Part shown: positions 33,543-43,539 of the stretch, in pieces
Layout: each line of letters opens with the position of its first letter
Numbering within the stretch: the stretch's first letter is position 1
Source: Spirochaetaceae bacterium
GTDB taxonomy: Bacteria > Myxococcota_A > UBA9160 > UBA4427
NCBI GenBank assembly: GCA_020632655.1
Contig: JACKFD010000003.1
Span: 341,797-405,796 of the forward strand
Direction of reading: 5' to 3'
DNA length: 64,000 nucleotides
Position numbers and translations under genes: made by a program
The notes under the pieces: model-generated
What the model saw: only the letters and a program-made list of their open reading frames with translations
Told to the model about the DNA's origin: nothing
Database searches by the model: none

Positions 33543-33914
33543 ATGCCGACCATCCAACAGCTGATCCGCAACGGACGGAAGCCGAAGCCGTCGCGCTCGA
33601 AGTCCCCCGACCTCACGAGCTGCCCCCAGCGCCGCGGTGTCTGTCTGCGCGTCTTCACGATGACGCCGAAGAAGCCGAACTCCGCGCTCCGCAAGGTGGC
33701 CCGCGTTCGCCTCACCAACGGCAACGAGGTGAACGCCTACATCGGCGGCGAAGGCCATTCGCTTCAGGAGCATTCGGTGGTCCTGGTGCGGGGCGGTCGT
33801 GTGAAGGACCTCCCCGGTGTCCGCTACCACATCATCCGCGGCTCGCTCGACTCGACGGGCGTCGATGGCCGCAACCAGGGCCGTTCCAAGTACGGCTCGA
33901 AGCGCAAGAAGTGA
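33543..33914 (+). CDS. rpsL: 30S ribosomal protein S12
   Basis: 123 residues; decoding-centre protein. MPTIQQLIRNGRK marks the start at 33543; a longer frame to 33492 is not family-like. TMTPKKPNSALRKVARVRL carries the wild-type streptomycin-sensitive Lys; the RVKDLPGVRYHIIRG loop holds the second. AGGAG is ~15 bases upstream. First gene of the str operon. Confidence 0.98.
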   Translation: MPTIQQLIRNGRKPKPSRSKSPDLTSCPQRRGVCLRVFTMTPKKPNSALRKVARVRLTNGNEVNAYIGGEGHSLQEHSVVLVRGGRVKDLPGVRYHIIRGSLDSTGVDGRNQGRSKYGSKRKK

Positions 33915-33927
33915 TTCGAAGCGGGAG

Positions 33928-33951
33928 CCGGCGCTGCCTCGGGCAGGCCGG
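33928..33951 (+). other. Hairpin between rpsL and rpsG
   Basis: CCGGC/GCCGG outer and CTGCC-TCG-GGCAG inner arms stack into one stem, 14 bases after the rpsL stop. In E. coli the rpsL-rpsG gap binds S7 as repressor; whether this structure does so is unknown. Confidence 0.45.
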
Positions 33952-34068
33952 TTCTCGTGCGTTCGGGGGCCGGACGGGCCTCGGACGGCGATCGGCAGAA
34001 TCGGCCGGCGCGCCCGCCAGGGGGCGCACGACGCGGCCAAGGCAAGCTAAAGGAAAGAGGACGCGTTC

Positions 34069-34539
34069 ATGCCCCGACGACGCGAAGTACAGAAGCGGCA
34101 GACGGCGGCGGACTCCAAGCACGGAGATCCGATGCTCGGCCGCTTCATCAACGTGGTCATGCGCGACGGCAAGAAGAGCACGGCCGAGAACATCGTCTAC
34201 GGCGCCTTCGACGAGATCGAGTCGAAGATGCGCAGCGACCCGCTGGCGATGTTCCGACGCGCGCTCGAGAACATCCGGCCGCGGCTCGAGGTCAAGAGCC
34301 GGCGCGTCGGTGGCGCGACCTATCAGGTCCCGATCGAGATCTCGCCGAATCGCGCGACCTCGCTGGCCATGCGCTGGCTCGTGACCTACTCGCGATCGCG
34401 ACCGGGCAAGAGCATGCGGGAGAAGCTCGCCAACGAGATCATCGACGCCGCCAACGAGCGGGGCGAGAGCGTGAAGAAGCGCGAGGACACCCATCGGATG
34501 GCCGAGGCCAACAAGGCCTTCGCGCATTATCGGTGGTGA
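34069..34539 (+). CDS. rpsG: 30S ribosomal protein S7
   Basis: 156 residues, standard. Nucleates the 30S head. MPRRREVQKR and LGRFINVVMRDGKKSTAENI are diagnostic; the C-terminal HRMAEANKAFAHYRW is intact. AAAGGAAAGAGGA precedes the ATG. Confidence 0.98.
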   Translation: MPRRREVQKRQTAADSKHGDPMLGRFINVVMRDGKKSTAENIVYGAFDEIESKMRSDPLAMFRRALENIRPRLEVKSRRVGGATYQVPIEISPNRATSLAMRWLVTYSRSRPGKSMREKLANEIIDAANERGESVKKREDTHRMAEANKAFAHYRW

Positions 34540-34583
34540 AGGTCGCGGGCTGAGGCGCGGGCGGCACGCCGGCGGAAACGAAC

Positions 34584-36692
34584 ATGGCTCGAAGCGCGCA
34601 GCTCCAGGCGACTCGAAACATCGGCATCATGGCGCACATCGATGCCGGCAAGACCACGACGACCGAGCGGATCCTGTTCTACACGGGCGTCAACTACAAG
34701 ATCGGGGAGGTTCACGACGGCGCAGCCACGATGGACTGGATGCAGCAGGAGCAGGAGCGCGGGATCACGATCACGTCCGCCGCGACGACCTGCAACTGGC
34801 GCGACCATCGGATCAACATCATCGACACGCCCGGACACGTCGACTTCACGGTCGAGGTGGAGCGATCACTCCGGGTGCTGGACGGCGCGATCGCCGTCTT
34901 CTGTGGGGTCGGTGGCGTCGAGCCGCAGTCGGAGACGGTCTGGAGACAGGCCGACAAGTATCACGTCCCGCGCGTGGCCTTCGTGAACAAGATGGATCGA
35001 ATGGGTGCCAACTTCGACAACGTGGTCTCGATGATCGAGGACCGTCTGGGAGCCCGGCCGCTGCCTCTGCAGCTGCCGATCGGCTCGGAAGACGCGTTCT
35101 CGGGCGTCGTCGACCTGCTCGATCGGAAGGCGCTCTACTGGGACGAGGACAGCCTCGGCGCGCAGATGCGACGTGACGAGATCCCCGCCGAGCTCGCGGA
35201 CGACGCGGAGCTCGCGCGGGAGCAGATCGTCGAGCGGCTCGCCGACTTCGATGACGAGGTGATGGCGAAGTTCCTCGACGGGCAGCAGGTGCCGACCGAG
35301 GAGCTTCGCGCCGCGATCCGACGCTGCACCCTCTCGCTCGACGTCGTGCCCGTCCTCTGCGGGAGCGCCTTCAAGAACAAGGGCGTCCAGCCGCTGCTCG
35401 ACGCGGTCGTCGACTACCTCCCGTCGCCGCTCGACGTGCCCCCGGTCCAGGGACACACGACCGCCGTCAAGAAGCGCGGGCCGAAGAACGCGCCGGGTCA
35501 GGAAGAGAAGCTCGCCCTGCGCAAGGCGGACGATGCGGAGCCCTTCTCGGCGCTGGTCTTCAAGATCCAGTCGGACAAGCACTCGGGCAGCCTCGCCTAC
35601 CTCCGGGTCTACTCCGGCACGGCGAAGTCGGGCGAGGCGCTGCTGAACTCGTCGACTGGCAAGAAGGAGCGGGTGAACCGCTTCCTTCGCATGCACGCGA
35701 ACAAGCGCCAGGAGCTCGAGGAGGTCCACGCGGGCGACATCGTCGCCGCCGTCGGACTCAAGGACGTCGTCACGGGCCATACGCTCTGCTCCGCCAAGGA
35801 TCCGATCGTGCTCGAGTCCCTCGACTTCCCCGATCCGGTCATCTCGATCGCGATCGAGCCGAAGACGACGGCGGACATGGACAAGCTGGCCGGCTCCCTC
35901 GATCGGCTCGCGATCGAGGATCCCTCCTTCAAGGTCTCGACCGACGCCGAGACGGGGCAGCTGCTGATCTCGGGCATGGGCGAGCTGCACCTCGAGATCA
36001 TCGTCGACCGTCTGCTCCGCGAGTTCGGTGTGGACGCGAACGTCGGTCGGCCCCAGGTCGCCTACAAGGAGACGATCTCGGCTTCGGCGACAGGCCGGGG
36101 CGAATACGTCCGGCAGGCGGGCGGTACGAGCGAGTTCGCGATCGTCGAGATCGAGGTCGAGCCGGGCGAGACGGGCTCGGGCTTCGTCTTCGAGAACGCG
36201 GCCCGAGGAGGCGCCGTCCCCTTCGAGTTCCTCGAGGCCGTCGAACAGGGCTGCCGGGAGTCGGTGGACAGTGGTCACCTCGGTGGGTACCCGGTCGTCG
36301 ACGTCCACATGCGGCTCGTCGGCGGAGAGGCCCACGAGACGGATTCCTCGGAGCGGGCCTTCGGCATCGCCGCGGCGATGGCCGCGAACGAGGCGCTATC
36401 GAAGGCGTCGCCGATCCTGCTCGAGCCGATCATGGACGTCGAGGTCGTGACGCCCGAGGAGTTCCGAGGCGCGATCCAGGGCGACCTGAACAGCCGCCGC
36501 GGCCAGATCACGGGCATCGAGATGCGCGGCTCCGCGCAGCTCGTCCAGGCCGAGGTGCCGCTCTCGGAGATGTTCGGATACGTGAGCAGCGTGCGGTCCA
36601 TGACGCAGGGACGTGCGAGCTACACGATGCGCTTCGCGCACTACGCGCGGGTGCCGGATGCGGTCATGAAGGAGATCGTCGCCCACTACTAG
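34584..36692 (+). CDS. fusA: Elongation factor G
   Basis: 702 residues; GTPase that drives translocation. G domain: AHIDAGKTTTTERIL, switch region QERGITITSAATT, DTPGHVDF, NKMD. Domains II-V follow; GMGELHLEIIVDRLLREF lies in domain III/IV and the C-terminal MFGYVSSVRSMTQGRASYTM is typical. The str-operon position and full motifs support the housekeeping EF-G. Confidence 0.97.
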   Translation: MARSAQLQATRNIGIMAHIDAGKTTTTERILFYTGVNYKIGEVHDGAATMDWMQQEQERGITITSAATTCNWRDHRINIIDTPGHVDFTVEVERSLRVLDGAIAVFCGVGGVEPQSETVWRQADKYHVPRVAFVNKMDRMGANFDNVVSMIEDRLGARPLPLQLPIGSEDAFSGVVDLLDRKALYWDEDSLGAQMRRDEIPAELADDAELAREQIVERLADFDDEVMAKFLDGQQVPTEELRAAIRRCTLSLDVVPVLCGSAFKNKGVQPLLDAVVDYLPSPLDVPPVQGHTTAVKKRGPKNAPGQEEKLALRKADDAEPFSALVFKIQSDKHSGSLAYLRVYSGTAKSGEALLNSSTGKKERVNRFLRMHANKRQELEEVHAGDIVAAVGLKDVVTGHTLCSAKDPIVLESLDFPDPVISIAIEPKTTADMDKLAGSLDRLAIEDPSFKVSTDAETGQLLISGMGELHLEIIVDRLLREFGVDANVGRPQVAYKETISASATGRGEYVRQAGGTSEFAIVEIEVEPGETGSGFVFENAARGGAVPFEFLEAVEQGCRESVDSGHLGGYPVVDVHMRLVGGEAHETDSSERAFGIAAAMAANEALSKASPILLEPIMDVEVVTPEEFRGAIQGDLNSRRGQITGIEMRGSAQLVQAEVPLSEMFGYVSSVRSMTQGRASYTMRFAHYARVPDAVMKEIVAHY

Positions 36693-36799
36693 GTCGGTGG
36701 GCGGGTCCGATCCGTGTCGCACGCGTTGCGACGGGGTCGGGCGAAGACGCGAGAGACAGCCTGACAGCCTCGTAGGGGGCGAAGAGGAGATCGATCGGA

Positions 36800-37990
<1,191 letters not shown>

Positions 37991-38002
37991 GACGGCGGGC
38001 GA

Positions 38003-38027
38003 GGGCGCGCGCGGTGTGCGCGCACCC
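38003..38027 (+). other. Hairpin between tuf and rpsJ
   Basis: GGGCGCGCGC pairs with GTGCGCGCACCC, one mismatch, in the 99-base gap that serves as the S10-operon leader. No T-run follows. Candidate attenuator; the L4-dependent S10 leader of E. coli is a functional precedent, not a sequence match. Confidence 0.4.
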
Positions 38028-38089
38028 GGCCCGCTCGGCACTCGACTCGAAGCGACCCGGTCGCAGGTGAGAAGGGCAGGAGAGGATCC

Positions 38090-38407
38090 ATGGCGGATGC
38101 CACGGCGCAGAAGATTCGGATTCGGATGAAGGCCTACGACTACAAGCTGCTCGACCAGAGCGCGGGTGAGATCGTGGATACGGCCGTGCGCACGGGCGCT
38201 CGCGTTGCCGGGCCGATTCCGCTTCCGACCGACAAGAACAAGTGGACGGTGCTCCGAGGGCCGCACATCGACAAGAAGTCGCGCGAGCAGTTCGAGCTCC
38301 GGACGCACAAGCGGCTGATCGACATCCTCGACCCGACGCCCCAGACGGTCGACGCGCTGATGAAGCTCGAGCTCGCAGCGGGCGTCGACGTGGAGATCAA
38401 GCTCTAG
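38090..38407 (+). CDS. rpsJ: 30S ribosomal protein S10 (NusE)
   Basis: 105 residues. Head protein and NusB/NusG partner in antitermination. KIRIRMKAYDYKLLDQS and PIPLPTDKNKWTVLRGPH are diagnostic. The next gene is rplD, only two bases after the stop; rplC, which normally lies between, is absent. Confidence 0.98.
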   Translation: MADATAQKIRIRMKAYDYKLLDQSAGEIVDTAVRTGARVAGPIPLPTDKNKWTVLRGPHIDKKSREQFELRTHKRLIDILDPTPQTVDALMKLELAAGVDVEIKL

Positions 38408-38409
38408 CC

Positions 38410-39060
38410 ATGGCCACGATCGACGTCGTCAATCTCGAGAACAAGAAGGCCGGATCGGTCGACCTGTCCTCGGCGGTCTTCGAGGCGGAGGTGCGACCGC
38501 ACCTCTACCACGCGGAGGTCCGCCGGCAGCTCGCCGATCGACGTGCCGGCACGCACAGCACGCGCAATCGCGCGCTGGTCTCCGGTGGTGGCGCCAAGCC
38601 CTACCGACAGAAGGGCACGGGCCGCGCCCGGCAGGGCTCGATCCGCGCGCCGCAATACGCCGGCGGCGGGATCGTCTTCGGCCCCGTGCCGCGGGGCTAC
38701 TCGCACAAGCTGCCGAAGAAGGTGCGGGCCGCGGCCCTGCGATCGGCGCTGACGGAGCGGCTCTCGGCGTCGGCGATGACGGTCGTGGACGACCTGCAGC
38801 TCGACGGATACAAGACCAAGCGGATGGTCGAGATCCTCGGTGCGCTGGGCCTGTCCGGCACGACGCTGATCGTGATCGACGAGGCGAATCCGATGGTCGA
38901 GGTCTCGGCCCGGAACCTCCCGGGCGTGAGCGTGGTGCGCGCCGAAGGGCTCAACGTCTACGACCTGCTCCGCCACGGCCATCTGCTGATCACGAAGGCT
39001 GCTCTCGCGCAGGTCGAGAAGAGGCTCGCGGGCGCGGGCTCGGAAGGGGCTTCGCGATGA
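38410..39060 (+). CDS. rplD: 50S ribosomal protein L4
   Basis: 216 residues. The extended loop KPYRQKGTGRARQGSIRAP lines the exit tunnel; N-terminus MATIDVVNLENKKAG and the C-terminal LLRHGHLLITKAAL are complete, so it is not a fusion with L3 remnants. ATG 38410 follows the rpsJ stop directly and overlaps rplW at its end (ATGA). Confidence 0.97.
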   Translation: MATIDVVNLENKKAGSVDLSSAVFEAEVRPHLYHAEVRRQLADRRAGTHSTRNRALVSGGGAKPYRQKGTGRARQGSIRAPQYAGGGIVFGPVPRGYSHKLPKKVRAAALRSALTERLSASAMTVVDDLQLDGYKTKRMVEILGALGLSGTTLIVIDEANPMVEVSARNLPGVSVVRAEGLNVYDLLRHGHLLITKAALAQVEKRLAGAGSEGASR

Positions 39061-39344
39061 AGATCCACGACGTGATCCAGCGACCGATCGTGACGGAGAA
39101 GAGCAGCATCGCCCGCGAGGAAGGCAACATCGCCACCTTCCGGGTCGACCCCGCCGCGTCGAAGGGCGACATCCGCCAGGCGGTCGAGGCGCTCTTCGAC
39201 GTGAAGGTGAACAAGGTCCGAACGATGCAGCAGCCCGGCAAGAAGCGCCGGGTAGGCAAGCGAGTCGGCCGCAAGCCGGCTTGGAAGAAGGCGATCGTGG
39301 AGCTGGCCGAGGGCCAGACGATCGAGTTCTTCGAGGGAGTCTGA
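39057..39344 (+). CDS. rplW: 50S ribosomal protein L23
   Basis: 95 residues. Tunnel-exit protein that docks trigger factor and SRP. VIQRPIVTEKSSIAREE and the KVRTMQQPGKKRRVGK loop are typical. Overlaps the rplD stop by 4 bp. Confidence 0.97.
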   Translation: MKIHDVIQRPIVTEKSSIAREEGNIATFRVDPAASKGDIRQAVEALFDVKVNKVRTMQQPGKKRRVGKRVGRKPAWKKAIVELAEGQTIEFFEGV

Positions 39345-39347
39345 TCG

Positions 39348-40178
39348 ATGCCGGTCAAGAAGTACAAGCCGACCTCGGCGGGTCGCCGGAACATGAGCGT
39401 CTCCGACTTCGGCGAGATCACGCGGGGCGGCTCCGAGCGCAGCCTGACGCAGGGCCTCGTCAAGAAGTCGGGCGGCCGCAATGCGAACGGGCGGATCACG
39501 TCCTACCACCGGGGCGGAGGCCATCGCCGTCTCTACCGGGTGATCGACTTCCGGCGCAACAAGGTCGGCGTGCCGGCCCGGGTCGCCGCGATCGAGTACG
39601 ACCCGAACCGCTCGGCGAACATCGCGCTGCTCCACTACGCCGACGGCGAGAAGCGCTACATCCTCTCGCCGAACGGACTCTCGGTCGGCGCGACCGTGAT
39701 GTCCTCGGAGAACGCCGAGATCAACCCGGGCAACGCGCTGCCGCTCTCGCGGATCCCGCTCGGTACGCAGGTCCACGCGATCGAGATGAAGCCCGGGAAG
39801 GGTGCGCAGCTCGTCCGCTCCGCCGGTACGAGCGCCCAGCTGATGGCGCGCGAGGGCTCGCTCGCGACCCTGCGTCTGCCGAGCGGCGAGATGCGCATGG
39901 TGCACGTCGATTGTCTCGCGACGGTCGGCATGGTCGGCAACCCGGAGCACGAGAACCAGCGGATCGGCAAGGCCGGTCGCTCGCGCTGGCTGGGCAAGCG
40001 CTCGAACGTGCGCGGCGTGGCGATGAACCCGGTCGACCATCCGATGGGCGGCGGCGAGGGAAGATCCTCGGGTGGTCGCCATCCGTGTACGCCGTGGGGC
40101 AAGCCGACCAAGGGCCGCAAGACCCGCAACAACAAGCGCTCCGACAAGTACATCGTCAAGCGCCGCGGCAAGAAGTAG
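39348..40178 (+). CDS. rplB: 50S ribosomal protein L2
   Basis: 276 residues. Core protein near the peptidyl-transferase centre. RITSYHRGGGHRRLYR, the conserved His-containing loop AMNPVDHPMGGGEGRSSGG, and the C-terminal GKPTKGRKTRNNKRSDKY are all present. Confidence 0.98.
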   Translation: MPVKKYKPTSAGRRNMSVSDFGEITRGGSERSLTQGLVKKSGGRNANGRITSYHRGGGHRRLYRVIDFRRNKVGVPARVAAIEYDPNRSANIALLHYADGEKRYILSPNGLSVGATVMSSENAEINPGNALPLSRIPLGTQVHAIEMKPGKGAQLVRSAGTSAQLMAREGSLATLRLPSGEMRMVHVDCLATVGMVGNPEHENQRIGKAGRSRWLGKRSNVRGVAMNPVDHPMGGGEGRSSGGRHPCTPWGKPTKGRKTRNNKRSDKYIVKRRGKK

Positions 40179-40203
40179 AGCCGGGAACGTCGAGGAATCA
40201 AGC

Positions 40204-40476
40204 ATGGCACGTTCGCTCAAGAAGGGTCCCTACGTCGATCCGAGCCTCCAGCGGAAGGTCGACAAGCTCGCCGGCGGCGGGAAGGGCGTGATCAAGACCT
40301 GGTCGCGTCGTTCGATGATCACGCCGGACTTCGTCGGGCTGACCTTCCACGTCCACAACGGGAAGCTCTTCATGCCCGTCTTCGTGACGGAGAACATGGT
40401 CGGGCATCGCCTCGGCGAGTTCGCTCCGACCCGGAAGTTCACCGGCCACGCCAGCGACAAGAAGGTGAAGCGCTGA
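40204..40476 (+). CDS. rpsS: 30S ribosomal protein S19
   Basis: 90 residues. MARSLKKGPYVDPSLQRKVD and GHRLGEFAPTRKFTGHASDK identify it. Start at 40204. Its stop overlaps the rplV start (TGATG). Confidence 0.98.
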   Translation: MARSLKKGPYVDPSLQRKVDKLAGGGKGVIKTWSRRSMITPDFVGLTFHVHNGKLFMPVFVTENMVGHRLGEFAPTRKFTGHASDKKVKR

Positions 40477-40844
40477 TGTCCGCCGCAAACGAGGTCAAGG
40501 CCTCGCTCAACAACTACCGGATCAGCGCGCGCAAGGCGCGGCTCGTGGCCGACCAGATTCGTGGCAAGGGCGTCGAGGAGGCTTTGAACCTGCTCGAGCT
40601 CTCCCCCAAGAAGGTCTCGGACCCGATCGCGAAGCTGCTGCGCTCCGCGGTCGCGAACGCCGAGCAGGCCAACGAGACGCGTCACGCCGGCATCGACATC
40701 GACGACCTGGTCGTCTCGACGATCTTCGTCGACGAGGGGTCGAGCATGTGGCGCATCCGCGCTCGCGCACAGGGCCGCGCGGCCTGGATCCAGAAGCGCA
40801 CGAGCAACATCAACGTCGTTCTCTCCGAGCGGGCTGGGAGCTAG
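40476..40844 (+). CDS. rplV: 50S ribosomal protein L22
   Basis: 122 residues. NNYRISARKARLVADQIRGK and the beta-hairpin region MWRIRARAQGRAAWIQKRTS that lines the tunnel are present. Translationally coupled to rpsS. Confidence 0.97.
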   Translation: MSAANEVKASLNNYRISARKARLVADQIRGKGVEEALNLLELSPKKVSDPIAKLLRSAVANAEQANETRHAGIDIDDLVVSTIFVDEGSSMWRIRARAQGRAAWIQKRTSNINVVLSERAGS

Positions 40845-40847
40845 TTC

Positions 40848-41528
40848 ATGGGTCAGAAGGTTCATCCCTACGGCTTCCGGGTCGGCACCCTCTACGGATG
40901 GCAGTCCAACTGGTTCGCCGAGAAGCACTACGCGGAGCAGCTGCACGAGGACGTGCGGATCCGCGAGTTCATCAAGAAGAAGCTCTATCACGCCGGCATC
41001 TCGAAGGTCGTCATCGAGCGCACCGGTGAGAAGATCGTGATCAACATCCACACGGCCCGGCCGGGGATCCTGATCGGGAAGCGGGGCGCCGAGGTCGACA
41101 ACCTCCGCAAGGAGCTCAAGGCCTACACGCCCAAGGACGTCTTCATCAACATCAAGGAGATCCGGAAGGCCGAGCTCGACGCACAGCTCGTCGCGGAGAA
41201 CATCGCCACCCAGCTCGAGCGCCGCGTCGCGTTCCGGCGGGCGATGAAGAAGGCCATGATCTCGACGATGAAGTTCGGCGCCGAGGGCATCCGCATCCAG
41301 TGCTCGGGGCGGCTCGGCGGCGCCGAGATGGGGCGACGCGAGTGGTACCGGGACGGCCGCGTGCCGCTCCATACGCTCCGCGCCGAGATCGAGTACGGCT
41401 TCGCGGAGGCACGCACGACCTACGGCGTGATCGGGGTCAAGTGCTGGATCTTCAAGGGCGAAGTCGGCGATCGCGAGCTGCGACGCGGACCGCTCTCGCA
41501 GGACCACCGCTCGGAGGTGCCCCGCTAG
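40848..41528 (+). CDS. rpsC: 30S ribosomal protein S3
   Basis: 226 residues. mRNA-entry protein with an N-terminal KH domain (RPGILIGKRGAEVDNLRKEL) and the C-terminal S3 domain (GRLGGAEMGRREWYRDGRVP). MGQKVHPYGFRVG is the canonical start, three bases after rplV. Confidence 0.98.
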   Translation: MGQKVHPYGFRVGTLYGWQSNWFAEKHYAEQLHEDVRIREFIKKKLYHAGISKVVIERTGEKIVINIHTARPGILIGKRGAEVDNLRKELKAYTPKDVFINIKEIRKAELDAQLVAENIATQLERRVAFRRAMKKAMISTMKFGAEGIRIQCSGRLGGAEMGRREWYRDGRVPLHTLRAEIEYGFAEARTTYGVIGVKCWIFKGEVGDRELRRGPLSQDHRSEVPR

Positions 41529-41551
41529 CCCGCGTTCGGGCAGGGCAGGGC

Positions 41552-41575
41552 GCGCCGCCGATCGACGTGCGGCGC
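41552..41575 (+). other. Hairpin between rpsC and rplP
   Basis: Perfect 7-base arms GCGCCGC (41552-41558) and GCGGCGC (41569-41575), 10-base loop, in a 95-base gap where these genes are usually close. Confidence 0.4.
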
Positions 41576-41623
41576 AGGGCTTGGCCGGTCGAGGACCGGT
41601 GAGACAGGGAAGAGAGACGGGAA

Positions 41624-42034
41624 ATGCTTCAGCCGAAGAAAGTCAAGCATCGCAAGATGTTCAAGGGGCGTCTGCGCGGGGCGGCGCTGCGCGGCAACAC
41701 GCTCGCCTTCGGGAACTACGGCCTCCAGGCCATCTCCTCGGGCTTCGTGACCGCGCGCCAGATCGAGGCCGCTCGTATCGCGATGACCCGGCACGTCAAG
41801 CGCGGCGGCAAGGTCTGGATCCGCATCTTCCCGGACAAGCCGATCACGAAGAAGCCCGCCGAGACCCGCATGGGTAAGGGCAAGGGCAATCCGGAGGCGT
41901 GGGTCGCGCCGGTCAAGCGTGGACGCATGCTCTACGAGATGGAAGGCGTCGATCCGACGGTCGCGCGCGAGGCGCTGCGACTCGCGGCGCACAAGCTGCC
42001 GATCCAGACGCGCTTCGTGCAGCGGGAGGGGTGA
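41624..42034 (+). CDS. rplP: 50S ribosomal protein L16
   Basis: 136 residues. MLQPKKVKHRKMFKGRLRG, FGNYGLQAISSGFVTARQIE and MGKGKGNPEAWVAPVKRGRM are diagnostic. AGGGAAGAGAGA precedes the ATG. Its stop lies within the ribosome site of rpmC. Confidence 0.98.
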   Translation: MLQPKKVKHRKMFKGRLRGAALRGNTLAFGNYGLQAISSGFVTARQIEAARIAMTRHVKRGGKVWIRIFPDKPITKKPAETRMGKGKGNPEAWVAPVKRGRMLYEMEGVDPTVAREALRLAAHKLPIQTRFVQREG

Positions 42035-42036
42035 TC

Positions 42037-42234
42037 GTGAAGGCCGCTGAATTGAGGACCCTCTCGGCGTCGGAGCTCGAACAGAAGGGGCGTGAGCTGC
42101 GCGACGAGCTCTTCGATGCGCGCATCCGCCGATCGACCGAGCAGCTCGAGAATACGGCTCGGCTCGGACAGCTGCGCAAGGACATTGCTCGGGTGGAGAC
42201 CCTCCTGACGGAGAAGCGCGAGGCAGGGAAGTGA
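42037..42234 (+). CDS. rpmC: 50S ribosomal protein L29
   Basis: 65 residues. Two-helix protein at the tunnel exit: KAAELRTLSASELEQKGREL and TARLGQLRKDIARVETLL. GTG 42037 chosen because GGGAGGGG lies just upstream; GTG 42031 is an alternative. The stop overlaps rpsQ (GTGA). Confidence 0.95.
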   Translation: MKAAELRTLSASELEQKGRELRDELFDARIRRSTEQLENTARLGQLRKDIARVETLLTEKREAGK

Positions 42235-42494
42235 GCGAACGAGGAAGTCGACGAACTCTGGTCGGAACCGTGATCAGCAACAAGATGGACAAGACCGTCG
42301 TCGTGCGGGTCGAGCGTCTGGTTCAGGATCAGCGGTACAAGAAGTATGTCCGGCGCTACTCGCGCTTCATGGCGCACGACGAGTCGAACTCGTGCACCGA
42401 GGGCGACCAGGTCCGGATCATCGAGCATCGCCCCCTCTCCAAGCGCAAGCGATGGAAGGTGCAGGAGACGCTCGCCAAGGCGACGACGGTCTGA
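42231..42494 (+). CDS. rpsQ: 30S ribosomal protein S17
   Basis: 87 residues. RRTLVGTVISNKMDKTVVVR and GDQVRIIEHRPLSKRKRWKV identify it. GTG start overlapping the rpmC stop. A 96-base gap follows. Confidence 0.97.
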   Translation: MSERGSRRTLVGTVISNKMDKTVVVRVERLVQDQRYKKYVRRYSRFMAHDESNSCTEGDQVRIIEHRPLSKRKRWKVQETLAKATTV

Positions 42495-42559
42495 GCCGGC
42501 GAGGTCCCGCCCGCTTCGCAGCGAGCCGGAGCCCGAGCGGACCGAGAGAACCAGGATGG

Positions 42560-42576
42560 GCGCGTCGAGGACGCGC
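42560..42576 (+). other. Hairpin just upstream of rplN
   Basis: GCGCGTC-GAG-GACGCGC, a perfect 7-base stem, ending 14 bases before the rplN ATG and therefore next to its ribosome site. Candidate translational control element. Confidence 0.45.
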
Positions 42577-42590
42577 ATGGACAGAGAACG

Positions 42591-42959
42591 ATGATTCAGG
42601 CTGAATCGACATTGCAGGTGGCGGACAACTCCGGGGCGCGGAAGGTGAAGTGCATCCGCGTGCTGGGCGGTTCGCGGCGACGCTTCGCGTCCGTGGGCGA
42701 CATCATCGTGGTCGCCGTGAAGGAGGCGATCCCGAATGCGCGCGTGAAGAAGGGCGAGGTCCGGCGAGCGGTCATCGTCCGCACGAAGAAGGCGATCGCG
42801 CGGGCCGACGGCTCGCACATCAACTTCGACGAGAACGCCGCCGTCCTGATCAACAAGGACAAGGAAGTCGTCGGGACGCGCATCTTCGGTCCCGTGGCCC
42901 GCGAGCTGCGTGGTGCCGGCTTCATGCGGATCGTGTCCCTGGCGCCGGAGGTGCTCTGA
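42591..42959 (+). CDS. rplN: 50S ribosomal protein L14
   Basis: 122 residues. MIQAESTLQVADNSGARKVK, ARVKKGEVRRAVIVRTKK and GPVARELRGAGFMRIVSLAP are canonical. rplE follows after one base; rplX, normally between them, is missing. Confidence 0.98.
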   Translation: MIQAESTLQVADNSGARKVKCIRVLGGSRRRFASVGDIIVVAVKEAIPNARVKKGEVRRAVIVRTKKAIARADGSHINFDENAAVLINKDKEVVGTRIFGPVARELRGAGFMRIVSLAPEVL

Positions 42960-42960
42960 C

Positions 42961-43515
42961 ATGGCAGCCGGAATGCTCCCCCGCCTCCATCAGCAGTACC
43001 GCGACACGATCGCGCCGAAGCTGCAGGCGGAGTTCGGGTACAAGAACGTCAACCAGATCCCGAAGATCGAGAAGGTCGTCGTGAACATCGGCCTCGGCGA
43101 GGCGACGACGAATCCGAAGCTCCTCGAGCGGGCGATGGAAGAGCTCGCGCAGATCACGGGTCAGAAGCCCGTCATGCGCCGTGCGAAGAAGAGCGTGTCG
43201 AACTTCAAGCTGCGCGAAGGGCAGGCGATCGGTTGCAGCGTGACCCTGCGCGGCGCCCGGCAATGGGAGTTCCTCGATCGGCTGCTGAACGTCGCGCTTC
43301 CTCGGGTGCGTGACTTCTCGGGCGTCTCGGGCAAGGCCTTCGATGGGCGCGGCAACTACACGCTGGGCCTTCGGGAGCAGACGATCTTCCCGGAAGTGGA
43401 TTACGACAAGGTCGAGAAGGTGACGGGCATGAACGTCACCGTGGTCACGACCGCAGAAACCGATGCCGAGGCGAAGGCGCTCCTGACGCACCTCGGTGTT
43501 CCGTTCCGACAGTAG
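42961..43515 (+). CDS. rplE: 50S ribosomal protein L5
   Basis: 184 residues. Central-protuberance protein that binds 5S rRNA. IPKIEKVVVNIGLGEATTNP, GQKPVMRRAKKSVSNFKLRE and GLREQTIFPEVDYDKVEKVT are typical. ATG 42961 is used; the upstream frame into rplN is not family-like. rpsN is missing downstream. Confidence 0.97.
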   Translation: MAAGMLPRLHQQYRDTIAPKLQAEFGYKNVNQIPKIEKVVVNIGLGEATTNPKLLERAMEELAQITGQKPVMRRAKKSVSNFKLREGQAIGCSVTLRGARQWEFLDRLLNVALPRVRDFSGVSGKAFDGRGNYTLGLREQTIFPEVDYDKVEKVTGMNVTVVTTAETDAEAKALLTHLGVPFRQ

Positions 43516-43539
43516 GCGGAAGGCTGGAGAGACGACACC

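Noticed and set aside
38410..39060. L4 fused to remnants of L3
   Set aside because: The L4 N-terminus is canonical and no L3 motif is found in any frame.
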